A DNA stretch of 64,000 nt from Liopterus haemorrhoidalis. Its lineage: Eukaryota; Arthropoda; Insecta; Coleoptera; Dytiscidae. Below, in pieces: positions 47,080 through 59,065 of the stretch (the first letter of the stretch is position 1; the number at the start of each line of letters is the position of its first letter). A model generated the notes under the pieces. The model did no database searches. It worked only from the letters and a program-made list of their open reading frames with translations, and was not told the DNA's origin. The translations under genes were made by a program, and so were the position numbers. The stretch spans positions 33,458,731 to 33,522,730 of the forward strand of contig OZ020618.1 of the NCBI GenBank assembly GCA_963971575.1, read 5' to 3'.

Positions 47080-47431
47080 AATTTTCTAGTAGGAAATTTT
47101 AATTTATTTATGTTACAGAATACGTAATTCATACTGTACTTTGCCCTGAGGCTCAAACTATCAGACCTGTTGTCTGAATAAGAGCTTAAAATCGAATGAA
47201 TGAAAACAGCATAGTTGTCTCATCAGAGAGAACATTTTCGTTACAATACCACAATATGCAAGTTATTATTTATTTCTCAATTTGTGAAAATTCGGGATAT
47301 CCCATAATATACGGGATGGTTGGTCATCTTACATGCAGTCCTCATCAATAATACAGTCGACCTGTATTATTGTCGACCCCCGTAACGGGGGTGTGTACAG
47401 TCTTCCAAGGTTCAGTGTTTTATTCAAAATA

Positions 47432-47881
47432 CAGGCCCCGACTTACGACCAAGTTCTGTTCCGGAGGGTTGGTCGTAAGTCGAATTTGGTCGTAAGTCGG
47501 GGAATTTACAAAATTTCTAAATATGTATACATATCTTCCCCCCCCCCCCAATCATGGTTTTAACTTCAATATATGTTAAATCCCGAGTTATTGACTGCAA
47601 ATACTTGAAAAAAGGCGACAAAAATAAACAAAATTGGTCTTACCTGAGGAAAAAATACAATTTTTATTTGAAGACTGGAAGAAAATAAAGTGCAAGAAAA
47701 GTTGGAAATCATTGAAATATAGAATTTAAAAAAACGTACAATTTTACCTGTAGCATTGCAAATGAATTTGACCAATATTTGCTTGTTTATACGTTTTATG
47801 ATGTTTATAAAAAAAAAAAAAAATTTTGGTCGTAAGTACGGGAGTTCGTAAGTCGGGAGGTCGTAAATCGGGGGATACTTG
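47432..47881. mobile_element. Tc1/mariner-type MITE with TA duplication
   Basis: 450 bp, ends CAGGCCCCGACTTACGACC and GGTCGTAAATCGGGGGATAC, flanked by TA at 47430-47431 and 47882-47883. Subterminal GGTCGTAAGTCG words repeat on both sides. No transposase; a short C9 run lies at ~47540. Confidence 0.8.
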
Positions 47882-47883
47882 TA

Positions 47884-48375
47884 TGTGCTTTCTTAAAATT
47901 TTCTATACAAGATTGTAATATAACCTGTTCTAGTATTCTATATTTGTGTAAAAGAACTTATATCATTTGAAAGAGGAATAAGGTAATTGCTTTTCAAAGA
48001 GACGTACTTTTGAATATAGTAAAGAAGGTTTAGTGCACAAATGTACAATACATCTTTCATGTTACTTAGAAGTTCACACATACCTAGTTATGTCGTTGTA
48101 ATGGAATCACGTGATGAGTAGTCCTACAGCTTGCCAGATAGATGAAAAAGATTTATAACTAACTCTGTAGATTCAATACTTTAGAGGCGAAAAATGAACG
48201 GTAATCAGTTAATGTAGTAATGTGGCAATTCTTCTAGTAGTTCCTCATTCGTAAAATGATTGTCGATCTTCAACGACTATTAATAATTTCATTCTGATAA
48301 TATTATTCCTTATTTCTGATTCTTCTGCTGCATCGAGTACTCTCTGTTTGCAAACAGCTTTAAAGTAGTGTTGCG
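47884..48375. other. No identifiable gene
   Basis: AT-rich, nothing recognised. Confidence 0.4.
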
Positions 48376-50466
48376 ACACAGAGCCAGATCTAGAGGGGCG
48401 CAAGCAGGGCAACTACCCAGATCGGCAAATACGGGGGGACAGTAAAATGGGCAGAAAGAGAAAATTTAAATTAATAAAAATCAATAACAAGTAGAACTGT
48501 TTGAAAAAATGGCAAAAAAGTAGTTTTTTTTTTTTTTTTTGTTTGAATTTGGTATCAGATTTATAAATTGTTTTTAAGTCACTCATACAATTACTATTAT
48601 ACTAGGGAAAGGTGTGTACCTATATTAAACATCGTGGATTTTTCCACGTTTCATTTTCCCCGAAAATTTGTTATTATATTTTACAATTTGTATCCTATTT
48701 AATAAATAGTTTGAAACCCATATTTAAAACGGTTCCACTAAGTCCGTAATGTTGGAGTGAAACGCTTTTTTGAAATCGAGGATAGATACTTAAATATATC
48801 AGTTAATTGCATTCTTTTTGCATTCTTTTTCAAATTATAAATTAAAATTGTATCTGTATTGGTTTAATAATTATATCTAAAAAGATTTGTAATTATAAAG
48901 GGTGACAAAAATCATTTTTTCACAGAGCGGCAGAAGAGTTACAGTTCTTCGACAGTTCTTCCCATGTATTTTGGATATTGTTGATATCATATATTATGTT
49001 GTAACTTTTTTCAACAGTCCAATTATTTGAATACATTTTTTTTTTGTCCGATACGTTATTGCGAGCTATTGTTCACAGAGATAATTAAAATTGAAATCTT
49101 TGATTTGAGGTATGATTTTGATTTTGAGTGTTTAAAATATAAACAAACCCCGATATGGCCTTGTTGATCCATTTCATTTTAATTTTAATAAAAAACACAA
49201 TTGAAATAGTCTACTTTATACTATTGAAATTATACAACATTTAAATATTAATGAACAATGGGACATTAATTATGTGGAAAATATTAATACAGCAGTTATT
49301 GTAGTTAATTAAGTTGGAAGTATACAAATTTTATTGAAATGCTTGTGTTGTTGCTGTCGTCGCCGGCGGCGCTAGTCCAATCGTGGACGTCGGCGAAATT
49401 AACTTTGCGAGGCCCGTTTTCATTTCTCAGTAAAAAAAAAAAAAAAAAACGATAATAAAAACAAACCTTGATTTGGCCTAGTCTTCTGGCCTGACTTTCA
49501 TCCACTAAACACTATATTTTATATAAAGTTATTAACACAACTCATAACTGTTATTATTAATTTTAAACACATATTTATATACTCTTAATTTTAATATAAG
49601 TATTTACACTTATTTGTTCTTAACACTTAAATATTTTCATGTTTATCAAATTAAATGAATGATTTTAAAGTTTTAGGTCAAATAAACGTTAAATTAAATA
49701 TGCTGAATTATACTTAAATTTATGAGTACCATATGAGTTTTATTGTTAATTACGAATTAATAACAAAAATTACACGAACAAACACAAATTAAAAAAGGCG
49801 AAATTTTCTGCTTTTATCCTCACTGAATCTTTTCAAAATTGTGTCATAACTAACAACAGCCGCTATTTCAGCTTCAATTGACAAAACTGATAACGCAGAT
49901 AGTCTTTCTTGGCTCATCGTGCTTCTTAAGTAAGTCTTAATCAGTTTTAACTTTGAAAAGCTTCTCTCAGCAGAAGCTGTACTTACTGGAATTGTGAGCA
50001 TGATTCTGATTGTTTATGTAAAGATTTGGATATACTTCTTCAAAATTGTTTTCTAAAATTTACTGGATAAGTTGTTTTGCATCATTTGTATTTTCTAGTG
50101 AAATAGATTTTAAAATTTGCAGTTCTTCGTAAAGTTTGAAAGGATCTGTTTTTACCTATGTCGCTGTTTTCACCTTCCCGAAGTATTGTACCTAAATCAT
50201 TATAATGCTTGAGAAGGTCCTCTTTTGGCAAAAATATAAAATAAGATTAATATTTAGAAAACGTTATTTATTTAAAGTCGAAGTAATATAATCCAATGAT
50301 AAAACCGACAAATATACAAATAAACATATTTTTGTCCAGCAAAGCGAAATGAGAAATGTAAAAATATCATAAGTCATAATTAATATATAATATTTAAACT
50401 ATCAATAACGTAAAATTTTTGCGAGGCCGAGGCCCCCTCAAGCGCGAGGCTGTCGGCAGTCGCCGC
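48376..50466 (-). mobile_element. Decayed hAT element, tentative ends
   Basis: CAGAGCCAGATCTAGAGG near 48376 and, inverted, CAGTGGCGGCGACTGCC ending at ~50466 are hAT-like termini enclosing a minus-strand transposase end. The GC-rich words GCGAGGCC occur near 49405 and 50423. No 8-bp duplication could be matched, so the limits are uncertain. Confidence 0.4.
49789..50250 (-). pseudogene. hAT transposase, C-terminal dimerisation domain
   Basis: Minus-strand frame MLTIPVSTASAERSFSKLKL, then IKTYLRSTMSQERLSALSVL and IEAEIAA: the conserved hAT C-terminal dimerisation region (A-ERSFS core) of the ZMYM1-like group, ending at 49789. Upstream, broken by a stop and frameshift, is LYEELQILKSISLENTNDA and EEVYPNLYI (to ~50250). 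The RNase H-like catalytic core and BED finger are missing. Confidence 0.85.
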
Positions 50467-50899
50467 CACTGGCTGTCATTCTTACATGTGAAACAAAATA
50501 ATGGAATTTAGTTAAATATTTGTACTCTTCCGCATACATGTACCTACTTGTAGTTTTTATAATTTTCTTTAACCCGAATAATAACCCCTCATTAATATTA
50601 CATATAAATGCATAGTGTAAGTAAATTTATGATATGAACACACACCTAGGCCGCACTTTGCATCTTTTCATTTTGTCTTATATTCGAAGCTGCCTTGTAG
50701 TACAAATTAAGACAACATTTAGCTTAGAGTCGTAAAATTTCACATCGTTCGGATATTTCGAAAGTTTGATACATATTCGCATAATTCTACATTAATTGTT
50801 CGGAGAGTCATTTGGATTTCATCCTAGCATGAGTCAGGTTAGTTCGCTTCTATTCGATTTTATGCTGTGTAGATTGTATTTAATTTCCACATTTTAAAG

Positions 50900-51555
50900 T
50901 TAGAATTCAGAAAATCGTTTTATATGCCCAATGCTCAATTAATAGAAAAAATAAATTTTAATATTCCTTCCAAATTATTAAGATCTAGTCGCCTTTTATA
51001 TCAGCCATTTAGTAGAATCAACGTTATGTTGAATTCTCCACTAAATAGAATGATAGTAAATTTTAAGTCCTTAAATTTAGAAGTGGACTTATTTTTCAAC
51101 AACACTGTTTCTATTAAAAATACTATTAAAAGTAGCTTTCTGAACAATTATTTGTGAATATTTTTTTTTTTCTCCAAATTTCCATTGTTTAGACCCGTGA
51201 TTCTCAACCAACGCGACACGCGAGAGCAATTCTTTCATAATTTTTAATTATGAAAACGTTTCACTAAACTTAAAAGTGTTTCGCTAACACAAAAAGGTTG
51301 GGAAACAGTGGTTTAGACATACCGTTTTTATTATGTTCAATATTTTATCAGATTCATTATTTTGTTATGTTTATTATGTTAAAATTTATTATATTAAATT
51401 TAAATTGATTATTTCTGTACGAAATTTATTTAAAGCTGTAATTTGTAGTTGTAATTTTATGGGTTTATCCCGTTTACAACTCTGTTATATAAATAAAAAA
51501 AATAAAATAAAAATAAATAAAATAATCAGCAGTAGAAAATCTGAGCAGAATGGCT
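50900..51555 (+). pseudogene. LINE (Jockey-like) C-terminal fragment with 3' UTR and A-rich tail
   Basis: Frame 50924-51157: IEKINFNIPSKLLRSSRLLY, QPFSRINVMLNSPLNRM, then IVNFKSLNLEVDLFFN. It aligns with the end of the LINE at 63880-63975 (INFNVKTKSLRNKILFHQPF), giving the C-terminus that element lacks. A 3' UTR follows to an A-rich (AAATA)n tail at ~51490-51530, with a hAT MITE inserted at 51195. 5'-truncated. Confidence 0.75.
51195..51310. mobile_element. hAT MITE, TSD GTTTAGAC
   Basis: 116 bp, ends CCGTGATTCTCAACC and GGTTGGGAAACAGTG, flanked by GTTTAGAC at 51187-51194 and 51311-51318. Inserted in the LINE 3' UTR. Confidence 0.85.
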
Positions 51556-51559
51556 CCAA

Positions 51560-52830
51560 TAAATTATAAATCACTTACATCCACATCCTGACCACCAATT
51601 CGAAGTTCGAAGTTTACAACTCGATATAATTAATTCATTCATGTTTATAACTAGTATTAAGAGTATTATGAAAATATGTAAAATTACCACTTATGGTATA
51701 TAGAATATTAAATAATTTAGAATTTGTCGATTAATCTAAATTTCAAATACGATGCGACACGTGTTAACGTAATCCGATGGAGCTGAAATTATGCACATTT
51801 TAATATTTCATACTAAGGCACAAAATGGGGAAGTCCTGTATCAAAATAATTAAACTTCGAAAATTAGGACTACCCTAATGTATTTGCTAAACTCGAGCAT
51901 TAATATAATTATAAAGGTGCGTTTTTTATGTCTATTGAGGGCCGGGATTCCGGTGTTAAAAAAATAAATAAAACCGAAATACAGGTGTTGAAATTTCGGG
52001 CGGTATTAACATACCGGTAGTGCCTTTTTTTAAATTTAATTTTGTTTGGTTTTTACTGCTGAGGTCATTAACCAGGTGTAGTGCCTTTGAAAGTGTACGA
52101 GAATGGCGCGAAGATCGGGGGGGGGGGGTACATTAAACTTAATCAAGGAAGAGCGTGTATATTTATGGTGGGGGTACTGTGTTCTCTGTCTTTTCATTCA
52201 ATATTATGTTTAGATCTCTGTATCAAGAGAAGATTAATAAAAAAAAACACGCTTTTAAGGACACATTTTTCTTGTCACCCCCACTAATATAATCTTGGTT
52301 TCTGAGCAACCCTAAGTTTTTTTTTTTTTAATTGAGATCCCTACTCAAGAATAATTCTGGGTGCTAGCCTATCTTGGTATATTCGTATCAACCGGAAACT
52401 TACCGTTTCTGTTAGGGAAATGCGAATTGACAAAGAGTGCAACGTTTGAATTTAAATTTGACATTAAATGTAATACCAAATATGGCGCAAAAATGAAGTC
52501 ACACTTAAATCAATATTTTAGAAATAATTACGTCATTCTTAAATACGATTCAATGATGAAAGAATAGCATTACAGCACGAAGCCTATGAAAGAATGAACG
52601 TGAGGAACAGTCAAATAACATGATGTCACCATATCAGATGACGTCACCACCCACTCATTCAAACATAAACCGGCACGATATATGTAATTTTAGTCACGCG
52701 TTTTGAAGCAACATTAAGACAAAGGGCATAAGGGTCATTTACTATACAATGTATAGATGACTAATTATATAAAAAATTCTTTCATCATAGAATTTTACTC
52801 TCAGTGTTCAGAAACAATGTTACCATGCAT
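51560..52830. other. No identifiable gene
   Basis: GGGATTCCGGTGTT and inverse-like GGTATTAACATACCGGTA (51953-52018) suggest a small degraded element. A G10 run at 52119 lies in a spurious frame. Nothing else is supportable. Confidence 0.4.
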
Positions 52831-52833
52831 TAT

Positions 52834-53713
52834 ACGAGGGACATTCAATAATTAAAGAGGCAAATTGAGGTAGAAAAAAAAAAAAAAAACTGTATTTTTA
52901 TAAAATGAGACCTTTACTACTTCTCAACATAATCCCCTCGAATATTAATACACTTGTCCCAACGATGAACTAGTTTTTTTATACCTGACGCAAAGAAATC
53001 TTTGACCAAATCTGGACTGTAGGGAGGATGAGGTAGTATTTCCCAACCCATTTTTTTAATGGTTTCTTGGGTCAGCTTGGCGGTATGAGGGCGAGCATTG
53101 ACGTGGAGCAATATCGCACCTTTTCTTTGAGATCCGCGACGTTTTATTCTCATTATTTTGTTCATCAGCATGTCTGAGTAGTAGGCAATGTTTACTGTAC
53201 GCTGATCTTTCAAATAATCACAAATGTCGACACCTCGGGCATCCCAAAAAACGGTCAACATGACTTTTCGCGCTGAGCTTGCGTTCTGAATTTCTTTCGG
53301 ACAGGTGAGCTGGTGTGCTTCCATTCCATGCTTTGTCTTTTGGATTCTGGTTCAAAATGGTGAACCCAAGTTTCATCACACGTTAAAATCTTATTTAGAA
53401 AAGGGTCTCCTTCCCTTTCATAGCGTTCTTTCAAGTCTGTACACACTTTGAGTCTTGTTTCCTTGTGTTGTTGCGTTAACTGTTTCGGGACCCACCTTAC
53501 ACTTGTTTTGCTGTACTTGAGCTTGTCAATGATAACGTGATGAACTGTGCCAACACTTACCACAACTTTTTTGCTATATCTTCAACAGTAATACGTCGGT
53601 CTTCACGAATAATGTCGTCCGGTTTCAAGTGAAGGAGTTGACACTTCAACTGGCCGGCCTGGACGTTGCTCGTCAGTCACTGAGGTTCGACCATTTTAAT
53701 TATTAAATGTCCC
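52834..53713 (-). mobile_element. Mariner element, decayed
   Basis: Ends CGAGGGACATTCAATAATTA (52835) and, inverted, TCAGGGACATTTAATAATTA (53714-53695) enclose one minus-strand transposase. The TA duplication is visible only on the left (52833-52834). Confidence 0.85.
52917..53694 (-). pseudogene. Mariner transposase, catalytic Asp lost, frameshifted
   Basis: ATG at 53694 (MVEPQ, stop), HTH region IIREDRRITVEDIAKKL, then the WVPKQLT linker. Catalytic motifs: first D in ILTCDETWVHHFEPESKRQS (intact). The second motif reads LLHVNARPHTA where the family has an Asp before Asn, so this catalytic Asp is Val. The third motif is cut by a deletion, PHPPYSPDL running straight into VKDFFASGIKKLVHRWD. 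Two frames (53563-53255 and 53324-52917) plus early stops. Clearly inactive. Confidence 0.92.
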
Positions 53714-53719
53714 TGACGA

Positions 53720-55345
53720 GTTGCCGTGGCAAGACGATGCGTACAGAGCACAGGAACCCAGGTTCAAATGCCCGCACTTCGAAATTTTCATCTTCCGATT
53801 TTGTACCAGAGATCAACTCAGTCTTAAGATTTAATATTTAAAATAAGTAACTGTTTATACAGGAATAATAGGACAGGTCGAAATATCAAGCCGGACGTGA
53901 TTTTCATATATACACCGAAGTTCTAGAAAAGGAAAACTTACCTTATCTGTTCATATGCGCCATCTAGGCGTTGAATTTATTAATTATTACCTACTTGCAT
54001 TTTTCAGTAATTTATAATTTAGTTACTAATTTTACACTTCGAATAGTATATTTTAACATTTGAATTTGTAGCTGTCTGAATTACTCAATTATGTTAGGAG
54101 CCATCTGATTCACTGTCAGAAATTATTTACGTTCCAAAATGTTCAACCCTCGTTTTACGCAAAATATTCTATTAATTCATTATGTATTTCAAATGAATAT
54201 CTAGATCAGGGATGAGGAACCTGTATTGAGGTCGCATGGGGCCTTAATCTAACTAGCTTAAGGCCCAACTCAGCCTAAAGTATTTAATACATACTACTTA
54301 CTACTTTATGTACTCCTTATATGCCACCGCAGCAACGGGAACTTGTTATAATTTATCAAACAACATATGAAAGTTATTGTTTTATGTGAAATTATATTCA
54401 CTGCTGAAACCCGTTTATTTATAAAAGATACGGATCGCTTAGTCTAGGGATAAATTTGACACAAAATAAAATATCCCTTTCACTCCTTCTATATCTTAAT
54501 AGCGCTAGGCATATCTAGCAATAACTTTAGATGCTGTGCGGTAAAAATTATACATTTTAATTTAATCCCAATCTTCAACTACCCAAGTTTTTCAGTGTTT
54601 GATATTGTGTGAAACTTTTGTCTATAAAATTAATAATGTAAAACCAATTTATTACAGTCTTACTATAATCCACGATTATAGCATCTTGAAAACGTCTCGT
54701 GCGTGATTGCTTATTTACGACTTCCTGATGCCTGCATTAACTCTGTGTCTTAAGTAATCCACTTAATAATCCCTGGAATGAGAAAGCGGCTTCTTAACTC
54801 CAATGGTTTCAGCGATAGAGCTTTTAAACAAATTAAACAAAATACAAATTATCATGATACATGATAAATACGTGATAAATTTGGGGGAAAAAAGTGTTTT
54901 TAAGCAAATACAACGTGGGAAGAATGTAAAAATGGTTTTATTTTTTAAGGTTATTTTTAATGGATTAATATTTATTATAGCGGTATAATTTCACATTACT
55001 ATGCAATTTAAGATGCCAGCAATCCTACATCTCACCTCAGACTAATAAATGATATGTATTAAATATTGTTCTCAATAGCGAACTAGTAGTTAGCGACTTA
55101 GTTAATTGGTATACAGGTACATTGGTATATTGGAACGCTGTACCAATGTTAATAAAAAAATAACTATAATAACTATATATAACAATATAAGGACATAAAC
55201 TCATAAACGAACAATTAGATCTGTTAGAATCGCCGATACTCAAGACGTTGGTCAATGGTATTCCCTAATCCCCTCTCTGTTATTTGTAAATAGTTTATGT
55301 ACAGGTAACATTTAGTTATAATTATAAATAATGTCAACACTCTTT
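53720..55345. other. No gene; one unpaired hAT-like end
   Basis: CAGGGATGAGGAACCTG at 54208 resembles a hAT terminus. The rest is AT-rich without motif. Confidence 0.4.
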
Positions 55346-55349
55346 GTAT

Positions 55350-55400
55350 CTCATTCTTCTGATGATGGCCTAAGAAGCCGAAATATATATATTAAGATAT
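55350..55400 (+). ncRNA. Hammerhead-ribozyme-like core
   Basis: CTGATGA (55359-55365), a stem GGC/GCC closing the loop CTAAGAA (55367-55379), then GAAA (55380-55383): the full invariant hammerhead core with stem II. After GAAA, TATATATA can form a minimal stem III, followed by TT as the NUH cleavage triplet end, and AAGA pairs with TCTT just before CTGATGA as stem I. Such minimal type I hammerheads are known from Penelope-like retroelement terminal repeats. A Penelope origin here is inference. Confidence 0.5.
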
Positions 55401-55509
55401 TTAATAAATTAATTTTGTGGAACTTTAACCAAGTGTGTTTTGTGTTTTATGTGTTATTTAAAATGTTCCATCAAGAGGTAACAGCTACATCCATCAATAT
55501 TATTATAAC

Positions 55510-55640
55510 AATATTCCTTTGTTTTTTAGACTGTACCAAAGCATTCGATAAAGTATAGCATGAACAATTATTGTGTATATTAATTATCGGTTTAGATGAC
55601 AAAGGTACCAGAATAATGGGTAACTTGTATTCTGGTATAC
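55510..55640 (+). pseudogene. Non-LTR reverse-transcriptase fragment
   Basis: FLDCTKAFDKV, stop, HEQLLCILIIGLDDKGTRIM and GNLYSG resemble RT block A and the following helix (family form YTKAFD-V-H---L--L). Only ~40 codons remain; the FADD box is not found downstream. Confidence 0.6.
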
Positions 55641-55961
55641 ACCGATTCGATATTACATTCGAACACCTAATGTCTGACTCATTAAAACATCTCACTAGCT
55701 ATAAGTTTAGAAAATTATGCACAATCCACAACAAACAGCGTATTAAATTTGGAGGTCTGAACGATTTCACGTCTTACCATATGACAAACTTTCTGATGAC
55801 ATTGAATAGTCTATAATCTACAGTGCATAAGCTATTGATTTAAGAGCTCTGAATGCGGCTTTATTTGTGCAAAAGCCAGGTCATTGCATAGTGATTTGTT
55901 GAAAGACATCTGGCACCAGTAGTGATATGTATGTACATATGATTCCCTTTATTTCTTATGG

Positions 55962-56042
55962 CGAAATTCGACTCGCCACTCGACGAAATCGCTATTCGAC
56001 GCTTTTTCAGAACGAATTAGCGTCGAGTGGCGGGGTATTACT
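55962..56042. repeat. Inverted repeat, possible MITE half
   Basis: TTCGACTCGCCACTCGACG and CGTCGAGTGGCGGGGTATTA face each other across ~30 bp, followed by CTGTA. This resembles a pogo-type terminus (TACAGTAATACCCCGCC inverted) folded on itself. The other end is not found. Confidence 0.5.
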
Positions 56043-56219
56043 GTATAAAAATTTTATTTCGGATTTACACAATATCGGAAGATGAAAAGTGAAGTCAACG
56101 GGAATATAATCCACGTACCTGCGTTTCGTTTCAACCATCATACCACGATACCACGACTTCTCAATACACTGCACATCTTTTATTTTATTTTATTTTATTT
56201 AATAAAGCGCCCCGCAACA

Positions 56220-58050
56220 TCTATATTAATAAAATTGGAGGCTGTATCTGTTTTTTTTTTTTTCGGCCTCCTATTTAGTTTCTACACGTTTCAGATGATT
56301 ATAAGACAATATCCGTAAAAAATCAATTTTTGTCTGTCTGTCCGAGATTCCCGCCAAAACGGCTGGACATATTTTCACGTAATTTGGTATGATGATAGAG
56401 TAAAACCAGGATTCGAACATAAGCTATAAGACATTTCAAAATTGTTATTCTAGGGCGGAGTTTCAGGGTTAAAACTGTTTATTAACAGAAAAATATATAC
56501 AACAATAATTGTTTATAGTAAGAGAACACATCTTTGTCCAATACATTTTTTCAATTAGATGAATATTTGGGGAGTGATTAGATGAATATTTTAATTTACC
56601 CAAAAATTAAAATCTTGAAATATTTCAATTATTATTTACCTTACACAAAAAATGTATTAGAGGAAACTTTTTGTTTTTTCTCAACTCAGTTTTTAATAAG
56701 ATTATTTAGGGGGCAAGGGGAGTGTTACTTATAAGGTTGAAATATCTCATTTATCATTTGCTGTTTAATAAGATATATATTTGAGAAGCTATGGGAAGAG
56801 GTACCTATAAACGTAGTATCTCATTTATTATTTACTTATATTAACATCAAAACTACATATATACAAGTCCTTTAGAAGAAAGAATCGATTATTTTGTGTT
56901 CTACCTAAAATTGATACTTTTACAGCAAAAATATACGTTAAAAAGTTGATGTGAAGTGTGAATTTTCACATTTCAGGATTTCGCAGGTATATAATAAGTG
57001 AAGGCATGCTGAGTCTGTAGGAAAAATTTTGCTTTGTAGTAATCACGGCAAAATGAACGATATTTTTAAAATAAGTTATCGTCTGTTAATCTAAGAGCTT
57101 TAAAAACAAATTTTATGTTAAAACATTTTTTTGTTAATTTTAATTCGAACACCTAATACCATTATTTAGGTTTTTAAATAATGTGCAGTATTTTTTTTTA
57201 TATAGCAAGGTTCATTAAGATTTTGAAAATTGCGCCTATGGCTTCCATTGGTTGTTTTAAGTCAAATAGAATGAAAATATAATTCCAACAATTCCAACTG
57301 GTTATTAAATTTACGCTCTTAAAAATTAAATGCAACATTTGCCAAAATATAACTAAAATTTTGACAAAATAATTTAAACAAAATAAAAATGGAAAACATA
57401 AAACAAAAAGTAAAATTGTCTTCTATGCCCGGGAGCGAACCCTAGTTTGCTGCGTAGCAAGCGAGCAAGCTAACCATTAGACCAGGATACGCCTTCTAGT
57501 ATAGTGTGTTATATAATTTTTGTACATCGTCAACCAAAAAACACAAAAAATGCGTTATTTTCCGAAAAAATAATCTGATCAAAAATTCCTGTTGTACTAT
57601 TTCGGTTCACACCAATATACATTACTTAGAATTTTTTCAGATTTTAAGTTTAAACCATTTGAGCTACAGGGTGTGAGACAATTTTTTTTTTTTGCACAAT
57701 TTTGGCAATTATCGCATCAAAATAATTTATTTTGCAAAAATAAAATTTTGATCGTTAACCCACGTACTAAGGTACCCTACTCAGAATTTATTGTTCTTTT
57801 TTTTTCGATGATCACATATTTGTTTATATTTTTAGGGGGATATGTTTTTTAGATGTTTTAGTATTTTTCCTATATGCGGGTCAAAGAGTTGTATAAGCAT
57901 GCCAAATTTCAACTCTCTAGGTTTAGCCGTTTGAATACAATTTTTATCGAAGAGACAGACAGACAGACGACAAAATGACGGTATAAGTGTTTTTTGGTCA
58001 TACCTACAAAACCCTTAAAACCTTACGGAGTATGGGTACTCCAATTAGAA
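56220..58050 (+). mobile_element. Helitron family B, plus-strand copy split by family C
   Basis: 5' TC at 56220 (TCTATATTAATAAAATTGG) and GTCTGTCTGTCCGAGATTC leader. It runs to ~56940 (ACAGCAAAAATATACG), is interrupted by family C, and resumes at 58021 CCTTACGGAGTATGGGTACT, CCAATTAG, a degraded hairpin and CTAG end. Comparison with 34567-34640 supports the reconstruction. Confidence 0.65.
56945..58014 (-). mobile_element. Repeat family C copy with tRNA-like module
   Basis: From GTTGATGTGAAGTGTGAAT to TACCTACAAAACCC, parallel to 39634-40750. TTAAAA occurs at both borders (56938-56944, 58015-58020), a possible target duplication. tRNA-like segment 57417-57491 on the minus strand: A-box-like GTCTAATGGTTAGC and B box GGGTTCGCTCCC. 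No ORF. Confidence 0.7.
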
Positions 58051-58835
58051 GCTATATAATGCTACTAATTCATGGTTAATGTTATCTCATATTTAAGAAA
58101 ATTTTTCCTATCTTTGAAACATTTTAAGATGGATTTTAAACATTAGTTATTATTTTTGGCTGTTATTCAATAATTCTAATATACTAAATTCTAATTTAGA
58201 ATATCCATAATATAAATTTGTTGATTGTGTAACATAAACAATTATATCCTGTTCATAAAATAATAAAACGAGAATATGAGAACAGCCGTAGCTACGTAAA
58301 ATTTGTTGTCTACGGAGCATAGGGATGCGAGTACAATCCTCGTGGACATTTAATCTTCCGATTTTGTGCAAATCATAACAAGGGTCGACTCATCCTTTTG
58401 TAAATAATACTTAAAAATTGATACATGTTTATGCACATACTGATAATATGACCGGTAAATTTAATTTATTTACTTATTAAGGGACACCACCAACAATGAA
58501 TCCTAGTGTGTGTATCCATTCGCATATTTATACATACATCATTTAAATTTTGGTATACTACATTCATTTATTTACGTTTATATACAGTTACACATATATA
58601 GATACACATTTAATAAAAAATTCGGAACATTTAATCTAGAGCAGTGCTTTTCAACACTTTTGTTTTTGCGACACAGTTAGTATCTATTTCTTTGGAGAAA
58701 ATTAACACCTTGCGAGAGAAAAAAATGTATAAAGAAGATGAAAAGAAAACAATATACTCATTTCTACAATTATTTTTAATGATTCATTTAAAATTATTTT
58801 TATAAATCAATGACAGTTCCTATTTTCACATACTG
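58051..58835. other. No gene; possible hAT end
   Basis: CAGTGCTTTTCAACACTTTTG at 58644 has hAT-terminus form; no partner identified. The rest is AT-rich. Confidence 0.4.
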
Positions 58836-58838
58836 TAG

Positions 58839-59065
58839 CGAATCAGGTTACTAAAAAACCAGATGAAATCGGAATTCAGGTAAATTTTTTGGCCGTGAAA
58901 CCATGTGTTACGCTTGATTATATTCTAAATGAAGATGTACGGGAAGGATTGAATATCTCTCCCGTACTGGATAAAATCTCGAAAGTATGCTCACTTGCAA
59001 AATTACCAAGAAGGCGCTGCTACACAAGTCAAGAGGAGTCCGAGACCAAGGAAAACAAAGAATGA
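58839..59065 (+). pseudogene. Coding-like fragment, origin uncertain
   Basis: Open 75-codon frame without ATG: TKKPDEIGIQVNFLAVKPCV, TLDYILNEDVREGLNISPVL, DKISKVCSLAKLPRRRCYTS and a Glu/Lys-rich end, then TGA at 59063. Base composition is clearly richer in GC than the flanks. The DKISKVC segment vaguely recalls hAT transposases and a hAT-like end lies ~200 bp upstream, so captured or residual transposase sequence is possible. I cannot assign it. Confidence 0.3.

Noticed and set aside
52081..52287. 68-codon frame with a G10 run
   Set aside because: Frame spans homopolymers and has no conserved motif or gene context.
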